From Flavipsychrobacter sp. (lineage in GTDB: Bacteria; Bacteroidota; Bacteroidia; Chitinophagales; Chitinophagaceae), in the NCBI GenBank assembly GCA_021156265.1, contig JAJNBR010000082.1, forward strand, positions 1-21,400: DNA of 21,400 nt, read 5' to 3'. Under the pieces are notes generated by a model. That model saw only the letters and a list, made by a program, of their open reading frames with translations, searched no databases and was not told the DNA's origin. Both the position numbers and the translations under genes were made by a program. Position 1 is the first letter of the stretch. Every line of letters starts with the position of its first letter. Of the stretch, positions 16,541 through 21,400 are shown piece by piece.

Positions 16541-17113
16541 ATGCAACAGACTATTAAGAAGATTATTCAGGCATCTATAGACACCAAACAGCAGGTGCTG
16601 AATAGCCCGGAATTGTTAAATAATGTGGAGCAGATAACAAATGCCATGGTTTCCGCGTTCCAGAATGGAAATAAGGTGCTTTTTTGCGGCAACGGTGGCA
16701 GTGCGGCCGATGCGCAGCACCTGGCAGCCGAATTTAGCGGCCGTTTTTACTCCGACAGGGATCCTTTACCATCAGAAGCATTACACTGTAATACCTCTTT
16801 CCTTACCGCTGTGGCAAACGACTATGGTTACGACGTGGTGTATAGCCGTATCGTAAAAGGCATGGGAAAAAAGGGCGATGTGCTCGTTGGGCTCAGTACT
16901 TCGGGCAATTCTGTTAATATTGTCAATGCCATGACACAAGCTAAAGAGCTTGGTATGATTACTGTTGGGTTTACAGGTGAGGGTGGGGGTAAAATGAAGG
17001 CTGTCAGCGACTTTCTGCTGGACGTGCCAAGTAAAGATACTCCCCGCATCCAGGAAACACACATCACCCTTGGACATATAATTTGCCAGTTGGTGGAACA
17101 AAAATTGTTTTAA
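16541..17113 (+). CDS. gmhA: Sedoheptulose-7-phosphate isomerase
   Basis: GmhA converts sedoheptulose 7-phosphate to D-glycero-D-manno-heptose 7-phosphate, the first step to ADP- or GDP-heptose for LPS or other glycans. From ATG 16541 the protein is 190 residues, the usual size. The SIS-domain phosphate-binding segments are clear: LFCGNGGSAADAQHLAAEFSGR and GLSTSGNSVNI, and the C-terminal IQETHITLGHIICQLVE carries the family Glu and His near the active site. An upstream in-frame ATG (16511) is inside the queA terminator loop and adds a non-family hydrophobic stretch. It lies 12 bp before a GmhB-like phosphatase gene and is clearly co-transcribed with it. A promoter between the terminator and the start is not obvious. 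Confidence 0.94.
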   Translation: MQQTIKKIIQASIDTKQQVLNSPELLNNVEQITNAMVSAFQNGNKVLFCGNGGSAADAQHLAAEFSGRFYSDRDPLPSEALHCNTSFLTAVANDYGYDVVYSRIVKGMGKKGDVLVGLSTSGNSVNIVNAMTQAKELGMITVGFTGEGGGKMKAVSDFLLDVPSKDTPRIQETHITLGHIICQLVEQKLF

Positions 17114-17125
17114 AAATATTTACTC

Positions 17126-17704
17126 ATGGGAGCATTTGATATACAAGCACAAGTGGATAAAAGCTGGACGCTTTTCCTTGACCGCGATGGGGTGATCAAT
17201 GACGAGATAGTGGGTTCATACATAACGGATTGGGATGAATTCCGCTTCTGTGATGGTGCTCTCGAGGCTTTGAAAACGCTGAATGAGATATTTGGGAATA
17301 TTGTGGTGGTGACCAACCAACGTGGTGTAGGTCGTGGTATCATGAGTTTTGAGACGTTAAAAGATATCAGCAGCCGCATGACCACTGAAATAGAGGTTAA
17401 CGGAGGCCGCATCGATAAGGTGTACGCCTGCACGGCGGTAGCCGATACCGACCATAACCGCAAGCCAAACACCGGTATGGCTATCCAGGCTAAAGAAGAC
17501 TTTCCCCAGATCGACTTCAAACGCAGCGTGATGGTAGGTAACAGCCTGAGCGACATGGAGTTTGGCAAGCGTATGGCTATGCATACAGTGTTCCTGACCA
17601 CTAAGCATGCAGCCCACCAGCTTCCTCACGATCTCATAGATGAACAGTGTTCTTCCCTGCTGACTTGGGCCAAAACGATAAAAGTGGCTGAGGTGGTGGG
17701 TTAA
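17126..17704 (+). CDS. gmhB: HAD-IIIA phosphatase, GmhB-like
   Basis: The 192-residue HAD phosphatase is expected to remove the 7-phosphate from D-glycero-D-manno-heptose 1,7-bisphosphate, the step after GmhA and the kinase. HAD motifs are complete: LDRDGVIN with D19 (nucleophile) and D21 (acid/base), TNQ (63-65), RKPNTGM with K113, and VGNSLSDMEFG with D143. Unlike E. coli GmhB, it lacks the Cys/His zinc cluster: only C102 is left in the loop between residues 100 and 112. The gmhA neighbour 12 bp upstream supports the assignment; a histidinol-phosphatase-like or other sugar phosphatase is the alternative. Its stop overlaps that of the opposite-strand SRPBCC gene by 4 bp (TTAA). Confidence 0.83.
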   Translation: MGAFDIQAQVDKSWTLFLDRDGVINDEIVGSYITDWDEFRFCDGALEALKTLNEIFGNIVVVTNQRGVGRGIMSFETLKDISSRMTTEIEVNGGRIDKVYACTAVADTDHNRKPNTGMAIQAKEDFPQIDFKRSVMVGNSLSDMEFGKRMAMHTVFLTTKHAAHQLPHDLIDEQCSSLLTWAKTIKVAEVVG

Positions 17705-18135
17705 TTGCCTGTTTCCAGTAATTTTTTAAGGTTGCCTATTACAATACCCCAGTTTTGCTGGCTGTGCTCCTGGCCTTCCTTATTGGTAATATTATCTTGT
17801 GTCACGACCAGCGTCGTGACATTTTCTTTTTCAGACAGCCGGTAAGTTACATTCGCATAATGCTCCGGTAGGTCCGGCTTTCCACTCATCGAGCTCCAGT
17901 AACTGAATTTCAGCAGTTTATTTGGTTCTTTTTTCAATATGGTGCCTTTATCGGTGTAAGTTTTCCCTTCCCATTCGCCGGAGAAGGTAAGAGGGCTGCC
18001 TTCCTCCCATGTGGAGCTGGCATTGGTGCCAAAGAAGTATTTTTTGATCTGCGCCGGGTCTACCAAGGCATCCCAAACCCTTGAAACCGGGGCTTTTATC
18101 GTAATTTCGGCCGTGGCTGTTAAGTTCTCCTTCAT
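17701..18135 (-). CDS. SRPBCC/AHSA1 domain protein
   Basis: The 144-residue protein matches the activator-of-Hsp90-ATPase-homologue-1 type of START-like fold. Typical traits are IKAPVSRVWDALVDPAQIKKYF at the start, a GSPLTFSGEWEGKTYTDKG strand pair, LLKFSYWSS, and a C-terminal helix WGIVIGNLKKLLE that closes the hydrophobic cavity. Bacterial members are small cytoplasmic ligand-binding proteins, mostly of unknown ligand; the name does not imply an Hsp90 role here. The gene is convergent with gmhB, sharing a TTAA at the stops, and divergent from infA. Confidence 0.88.
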   Translation of the reverse strand: MKENLTATAEITIKAPVSRVWDALVDPAQIKKYFFGTNASSTWEEGSPLTFSGEWEGKTYTDKGTILKKEPNKLLKFSYWSSMSGKPDLPEHYANVTYRLSEKENVTTLVVTQDNITNKEGQEHSQQNWGIVIGNLKKLLETGN

Positions 18136-18149
18136 ATAGGCAATTTGCC

Positions 18150-18157
18150 CAAACTTA
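18150..18157 (-). promoter_or_regulatory. -7 element of the SRPBCC gene
   Basis: On the minus strand these bases read TAAGTTTG, a full match to TAnnTTTG, 14 bp from the ATG at 18135. No TTG is visible at -33. The 195-bp gap 18136-18330 also holds the infA promoter and nothing else I recognise. Confidence 0.5.
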
Positions 18158-18286
18158 TGCGATTAATTTTAAATTCGAAGTGCGAACTGAGTATAATTAT
18201 AGGTACTATTTCTAAGAGGCTGAAGCGAGTATTCTTAGCCACTGTCAACTATCTCGCCAATCCTTATGGCATGGAGCGTATTTGTT

Positions 18287-18316
18287 TTGGAAAATAAAAA
18301 TAATACTTTACCTTTG
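18287..18316 (+). promoter_or_regulatory. Promoter of the infA-rpmJ-rpsM-rpsK-rpsD operon
   Basis: TTG (18287-18289), a 19-bp spacer and TACCTTTG (18309-18316) fit the Bacteroidota -33/-7 consensus exactly. It lies 14 bp before the infA start, so the ribosomal operon begins here and not at an upstream secY/map promoter. Confidence 0.75.
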
Positions 18317-18330
18317 CAGTCCTTTAAAAT

Positions 18331-18549
18331 ATGGCTAAACAGTCTTTAATCAAGCAGGACGGGACGATAGTAGAGGCTTTATCAAACGCTATGTTTCGTG
18401 TACGCCTAGAAAACGGGCACGAAATACTGGCAACAATATCTGGAAAAATGCGCATGCACTACATACGCATTCTACCTGGCGATAAAGTTGGCGTTGAAAT
18501 GAGTCCATATGATTTGAGTCGGGGCCGTATAATATATCGTTATAAATAA
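18331..18549 (+). CDS. infA: Translation initiation factor IF-1
   Basis: IF-1 binds the ribosomal A site during initiation and helps IF-2 and IF-3. The 72-residue length and the OB-fold sequence are canonical: KQDGTIVEALSNAMFRVRLENGHEI, GKMRMHYIRILPGDKV and EMSPYDLSRGRIIYRYK. It is the first gene of a same-strand run to rpoA and follows a consensus promoter. In most Bacteroidota I would expect map or secY just upstream; here an opposite-strand AHSA1 gene is found instead. Confidence 0.98.
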   Translation: MAKQSLIKQDGTIVEALSNAMFRVRLENGHEILATISGKMRMHYIRILPGDKVGVEMSPYDLSRGRIIYRYK

Positions 18550-18572
18550 ACAATTTAAATAACCAAATAGTC

Positions 18573-18689
18573 ATGAAGGTTAGAGCTGCCATTAAGAAGC
18601 GTAGTGTAGATTGCAAGATTGTACGTCGTAAAGGACGGCTGTACATCATTAACAAAAAGAACCCTCGTTTCAAACAACGCCAGGGTTAA
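18573..18689 (+). CDS. rpmJ: 50S ribosomal protein L36 (bL36)
   Basis: A 38-residue reading frame starting MKVRAAIKKRS and ending NPRFKQRQG is bL36 of the large subunit. Of the four zinc ligands found in zinc-binding L36 only C14 remains; the others are S11, N27 and F33. This is the zinc-free form, which I recall as usual in Bacteroidota. It lies 23 bp after infA and 36 bp before rpsM, in the standard order. Confidence 0.97.
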   Translation: MKVRAAIKKRSVDCKIVRRKGRLYIINKKNPRFKQRQG

Positions 18690-18725
18690 TCATTTATTCG
18701 TAAAATATTTGAATTTTAATATAAT

Positions 18726-19019
18726 ATGGCTCGTATAGCTGGTATTGACCTTCCAAAAAACAAACGTGGTGAGATAGCGCTCACTTACATCTACGGTATC
18801 GGCCGTAGCACTGCACAATACACCGAGTTTAAAGTGGAAGGCCAGTTGCGTTCTGAAGTGCAAATGAACATTAAGCGCCTTATGGACATCGCTTGTTATC
18901 GTGGTCTGCGTCATCGTAAAGGTCTTCCTTTGCGTGGTCAGCGTACCCGTACTAACAGCCGTACCCGTAAAGGTAAGCGTAAGACAGTTGCAGGTAAAAA
19001 GAAAGCACCTAAGAAATAA
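18726..19019 (+). CDS. rpsM: 30S ribosomal protein S13 (uS13) with internal in-frame deletion
   Basis: uS13 sits in the head of the small subunit, contacts the P-site tRNA through its C-terminal tail and bridges to the large subunit. Both ends are canonical: MARIAGIDLPKNKRGEIALT, then YGIGRSTAQY at the front, and SEVQMNIKRLMDIACYRGLRHRKGLPLRGQRTRTNSRTRKG with a basic tail at the back. The product has only 97 residues where family members have about 118-126. After Y32 the sequence jumps to TEFKVEGQLR, so about 28 residues (the segment matching E. coli about 32-60, the helices between GVGK and VVEGDLR) are missing without a frame change; the junction is near base 18821. Either a real shortened S13 or, more likely, an assembly or sequencing loss of about 84 bp. 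Confidence 0.93.
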   Translation: MARIAGIDLPKNKRGEIALTYIYGIGRSTAQYTEFKVEGQLRSEVQMNIKRLMDIACYRGLRHRKGLPLRGQRTRTNSRTRKGKRKTVAGKKKAPKK

Positions 19020-19041
19020 TAACAGTGCTACTGCCGGATCT

Positions 19042-19085
19042 GGTGAGGTGCACCGGGGAGGAGTGGTACGCCCGATGTATATCGG
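19042..19085 (+). other. Structured spacer between rpsM and rpsK
   Basis: The 99-bp gap holds two small hairpins: GGTG/CACC (19042-19045 with 19051-19054) and CCGAT-GTAT-ATCGG (19072-19085). The second is followed by TTCATTTTTT, so it looks like a weak terminator or attenuator inside the operon. The spacer is GC-rich here, then A/T-rich just before the rpsK ATG. Confidence 0.35.
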
Positions 19086-19118
19086 TTCATTTTTTGACTA
19101 CCTTATTTTTAAAACAAA

Positions 19119-19520
19119 ATGGCAAAGCAACAAGCATCTGCTAAGACAGCCGCTAAAAAGCGCGTCGTAAAAGTTGATCCACACGGCGACGTGCATATCA
19201 ACGCAGCATTCAACAACATCATCATCAGCATTACTAACAAATCTGGTCAGGTTATCTCCTGGTCTTCTGCTGGTAAAATGGGCTTCCGTGGTTCTAAGAA
19301 AAACACGCCTTATGCAGCTCAAATGGCGTCTAACGACTGTGGTAAAGTAGCTATCGACGCTGGTGTAAAGAAAGTTGACGTATTCGTGAAAGGTCCCGGT
19401 TCAGGTCGCGAGAGCGCTATCCGCGCCCTGGCAAACATGGGTATCGAAGTAGTTTCTATCAAAGACGTAACGCCGCTGCCACACAACGGTTGCCGTCCTC
19501 CGAAGAAACGTCGCGTATAA
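19119..19520 (+). CDS. rpsK: 30S ribosomal protein S11 (uS11)
   Basis: uS11 lies on the platform of the small subunit near the mRNA exit and interacts with S7 and S18. The 133-residue product is full length, with the family core INAAFNNIIISITN, SSAGKMGFRGSKKNTPYAAQ, VFVKGPGSGRESAIRAL and the C-terminal DVTPLPHNGCRPPKKRRV. The N-terminal lysine-rich extension (AKQQASAKTAAKKR) is of the Bacteroidota kind. It sits between rpsM and rpsD in the standard order; about 100-bp spacers on both sides are wider than in many genomes. Confidence 0.98.
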   Translation: MAKQQASAKTAAKKRVVKVDPHGDVHINAAFNNIIISITNKSGQVISWSSAGKMGFRGSKKNTPYAAQMASNDCGKVAIDAGVKKVDVFVKGPGSGRESAIRALANMGIEVVSIKDVTPLPHNGCRPPKKRRV

Positions 19521-19559
19521 TCGCAACAACAAATCGCAATCATTTTTTATTTATAATCG

Positions 19560-19603
19560 CTGCTCCGGATCGGATTTTACGATTTTTAAAGGAGACGGGG
19601 CAG
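19560..19603 (+). other. Possible leader structure before rpsD
   Basis: CTGCTCCG (19560-19567) pairs with CGGGGCAG (19596-19603) over 8 bp with one G-U. An inner hairpin ATCG/CGAT (19569-19572 with 19580-19583) nests inside. A purine-rich AGGAGA lies just inside the closing stem, 24 bp from the rpsD ATG. S4 is a known translational autoregulator in other bacteria, so an RNA control element is conceivable; it is not a known class I can name. Confidence 0.35.
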
Positions 19604-19619
19604 TTAAACAAAAATCGTC

Positions 19620-20225
19620 ATGGCACGTTATACAGGACCAAAGAACAGAATCTGCCGTATTTTCGGCGAGCCTATCCTCGGATCAGGCAAAAACCTCGGA
19701 AAGAACAGCAACCCTCCGGGTCAGCACGGACCTAGCCGCAAACGCAAAACTGCGAGCGAATACGCTATCCAGCTGAAAGAAAAACAAAAGGCTAAATACA
19801 CTTACGGTCTTCTGGAAAAACAATTCCGTAACACTTACGTTGAGGCTGCACGCCTGAAAGGTGCTACCGGTGAGAACCTGATCAAACTGCTGGAAGCTCG
19901 TTTGGATAATACCATCTATCGTATGGGTATGGCTCCTACACGTCCGGCAGCCCGTCAAATGGTGTCTCACAAGCACATCATGGTAAACGGTGAGGTAGTA
20001 AATATCCCTTCGTATACAATGAAGCCGGGTGACATTATCGAACTGAAGCCTAAGAGCAAAGCGAACAACGATGTTACCGGCCAGATCCGCGGCAAAGGCC
20101 AGAAGATCTCATGGGTTGACTGGAATGAAAAAGAAATGAAAGGTACTTATATAGCTCATCCAGAGCGTGAAAGCGTTCCTGAGAACATCAAGGAACAACT
20201 GATCGTCGAGTTGTATTCTAAGTAA
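19620..20225 (+). CDS. rpsD: 30S ribosomal protein S4 (uS4)
   Basis: uS4 binds 16S rRNA early in small-subunit assembly and helps accuracy at the mRNA entry site. The 201 residues are full length: N-terminal MARYTGPKNRICRIFGEP, the PPGQHGPSRKRK turn, QKAKYTYGLLEKQFRNTY, and the S4 RNA-binding domain from about 95 with LLEARLDNTIYRMGMAPTRPAARQMVSHKHI. Only one cysteine lies in the N-terminal region, so it is a zinc-free form. A strong terminator follows its stop, which separates it from rpoA. Confidence 0.98.
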   Translation: MARYTGPKNRICRIFGEPILGSGKNLGKNSNPPGQHGPSRKRKTASEYAIQLKEKQKAKYTYGLLEKQFRNTYVEAARLKGATGENLIKLLEARLDNTIYRMGMAPTRPAARQMVSHKHIMVNGEVVNIPSYTMKPGDIIELKPKSKANNDVTGQIRGKGQKISWVDWNEKEMKGTYIAHPERESVPENIKEQLIVELYSK

Positions 20226-20230
20226 TAACA

Positions 20231-20258
20231 CTAAGCTTCCTGACACCAGGAAGCTTAG
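20231..20258 (+). terminator. Terminator between rpsD and rpoA
   Basis: CTAAGCTTCCTG (20231-20242) and CAGGAAGCTTAG (20247-20258) form a perfect 12-bp stem with a 4-base loop (ACAC), followed by CTTGTTTTATT. It should end or attenuate the infA operon before rpoA. Confidence 0.8.
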
Positions 20259-20273
20259 CTTGTTTTATTATAC

Positions 20274-20324
20274 GGCTAAAATGCTTATATTAGCTATCCT
20301 TTTGATAAGGGGTTTAGCCTAAAC
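20274..20324 (+). promoter_or_regulatory. rpoA upstream region with palindrome
   Basis: GTTTAG-C-CTAAAC (20312-20324) is a perfect 6+6 palindrome, and GGCTAAA at 20274-20280 is an inverted copy of TTTAGCC at 20313-20319. Between them, TCCTTTTG (20297-20304) resembles the -7 element with one mismatch. A promoter for rpoA is expected here given the terminator upstream, but its exact place is not certain. Confidence 0.35.
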
Positions 20325-20354
20325 TTTAAAAAAACAGTAAACACAAATCTCAAT

Positions 20355-21353
20355 ATGGCCATATTGAATTTCCAAAAACCGGACAAAATTGTTCTTCAGA
20401 AAGCTAATGACTTCGAAGCTCAGTTCGAATTCCGTCCACTGGAACCCGGTTACGGTGTTACCATTGGTAATGCACTGCGTCGTGTCCTGCTTTCTTCACT
20501 TGAAGGCTACGCGATCACCGCTATCAAAATAGCTGGTGCAGACCATGAATTTGCTACCATTAAAGGTGTACTGGAAGATGTTACAGAGATCATCCTGAAC
20601 CTGAAGCAGGTTCGTCTGAAGAAAGCTGTAGAAGGCGACGTATCAGGCGAGAGGATCGAACTGAACATCAAAGGCCAGGAAACTTTCACTGCTGCTATGA
20701 TTGGCGAAGCATTGCCTAATTTCCAGGTAATGAACCCTGAGCTGATTATCTGCAATATGGAGCCGGGTACTACTTTCAACATCGAACTGCACATCGGTAA
20801 AGGCCGCGGTTATGTTCCTGCTGAAGAGAACCGCCCTAAAGAAGCGCCGCTTGGCATCATCGCCATCGACTCTATTTACACTCCGATTAAGAATGTAAAA
20901 TACAGCATCGAAAACACCCGCGTTGAACAGCGCACTGACTTCGAAAAGCTGATCATGGATGTTTCTACAGATGGTACTATTCATCCTGAAGAAGCTGTAA
21001 AAGAAGCTTCACGTATCCTTATCCAGCACCTGATGATCATCACTGATGAGAACATCTCACTGGATACTAAACGTGAAGAGAAAGAAGCAGTAGTTGATGA
21101 AGAAACACTGCAGCTGCGTAAAGTATTGAACACTCCTCTTGAAGACCTGGAACTTTCTGTACGTGCATTCAACTGCCTGAAAGCTGCCAAGATCAATTCT
21201 CTGAGCGAGCTGGTACAGTACACACAGGAAGAACTGATGAAATTCCGCAACTTCGGTCAGAAATCTCTGTCTGAAATTGAACAAGTGCTTGGCGAACGCG
21301 GTCTGCACTTCGGTATGGATATCAGCAAATTCCACCGTAGCAACGATAATTAA
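20355..21353 (+). CDS. rpoA: DNA-directed RNA polymerase subunit alpha
   Basis: The alpha subunit dimerises to nucleate RNA polymerase assembly and contacts promoter DNA and activators. The 332-residue product is full length. The N-terminal assembly domain (about 1-235) shows FRPLEPGYGVTIGNALRRVLLSSLEGYAIT-type sequence, with the N-A-L-R-R-V-L-L-S-S core in place. A linker of acidic and lysine residues follows (about 238-255), then the C-terminal DNA-binding domain (about 258-325) with LEDLELSVRAFNCLKAAKI and FRNFGQKSLSEIEQVL. It is flanked by strong hairpins on both sides, so it may be a single-gene transcript; rplQ, its usual partner, is not within the window. Confidence 0.98.
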   Translation: MAILNFQKPDKIVLQKANDFEAQFEFRPLEPGYGVTIGNALRRVLLSSLEGYAITAIKIAGADHEFATIKGVLEDVTEIILNLKQVRLKKAVEGDVSGERIELNIKGQETFTAAMIGEALPNFQVMNPELIICNMEPGTTFNIELHIGKGRGYVPAEENRPKEAPLGIIAIDSIYTPIKNVKYSIENTRVEQRTDFEKLIMDVSTDGTIHPEEAVKEASRILIQHLMIITDENISLDTKREEKEAVVDEETLQLRKVLNTPLEDLELSVRAFNCLKAAKINSLSELVQYTQEELMKFRNFGQKSLSEIEQVLGERGLHFGMDISKFHRSNDN

Positions 21354-21361
21354 TTAATCTC

Positions 21362-21400
21362 ATGTCAATCCTGGCTATGCCGGGATTGACATTCTTTTTT
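21362..21400 (+). terminator. Terminator directly after rpoA
   Basis: Positions 21362-21374 pair with 21380-21392 over 13 bp (one G-U) around the loop CTATG, and a TTCTTTTTT tract runs to the window edge. It lies 8 bp behind the rpoA stop, an intrinsic terminator of good form. rplQ is normally right behind rpoA, so either it is transcribed separately or lies elsewhere. Confidence 0.85.

Noticed and set aside
1..21400. Defence island, prophage, integron or transposon
   Set aside because: No integrase, transposase, phage, toxin-antitoxin or restriction genes are seen; almost all genes are housekeeping or envelope genes.

Overview
The window reads as ordinary chromosome of a member of the Bacteroidota, most likely a Chitinophagaceae-type organism. 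Four things in the sequence support this. A secreted protease ends in a type IX secretion (Por) sorting domain. Many starts lack a good Shine-Dalgarno site. Several starts are preceded by the Bacteroidota promoter element TAnnTTTG, twice with TTG exactly 19 bp upstream. The ribosomal proteins, IF-1 and RpoA have Bacteroidota-type sequences. I see no rRNA, tRNA, CRISPR array, transposase, prophage or recognisable defence system.

Layout. 1-3832 (+): mnmA (tRNA 2-thiouridylase), an unknown lipoprotein, and a type IX-secreted subtilase 7 bp behind it. 3835-9222 (-): an RsmB-type rRNA cytosine methyltransferase, a PolX/PHP protein with an apparently dead polymerase site, cmk, a small Kazal-like lipoprotein, and an M20 dipeptidase gene broken near its 3' end. 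9302-10855 (+): a multi-pass GT39-like membrane protein. 10906-11400 (-): an RRM RNA-binding protein with a Gly/Asn-rich tail; the two genes converge on a perfect 16-bp bidirectional terminator hairpin. 11682-15302 (+): a 1,206-residue outer-membrane protein made of a degenerate metallophosphoesterase domain, a kinase-like middle region and a C-terminal beta-barrel. 15418-17704 (+): queA, then gmhA-gmhB for heptose precursors of LPS. 17701-18135 (-): an AHSA1/SRPBCC protein. 18331 to the end (+): infA-rpmJ-rpsM-rpsK-rpsD-rpoA, the 3' part of the usual ribosomal protein supercluster.

Functionally this is mostly housekeeping: tRNA modification (mnmA, queA), rRNA modification (rsmB-like), nucleotide metabolism (cmk), translation and transcription (infA to rpoA) and envelope biogenesis (gmhAB, GT39-like protein, barrel protein, lipoproteins, secreted protease). 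I found no convincing new multi-gene system. The most notable items are: (1) rpsM lacks about 28 internal codons in frame; (2) the M20 dipeptidase gene has a roughly 50-bp-class internal deletion that also shifts the frame, so one or both may be assembly errors and should be checked on reads; (3) the large barrel protein, whose phosphoesterase domain has lost most metal ligands while a DxDRH...DRD kinase-like signature is kept; (4) the alpha-type ribosomal operon has its own promoter, is detached from secY/map on the left, and is cut by strong terminators before and after rpoA; (5) related AT-rich inverted repeats sit upstream of mnmA and of the barrel gene. There is no gene-free stretch above 300 bases; the longest gap (11401-11681) holds promoter and palindrome signals.
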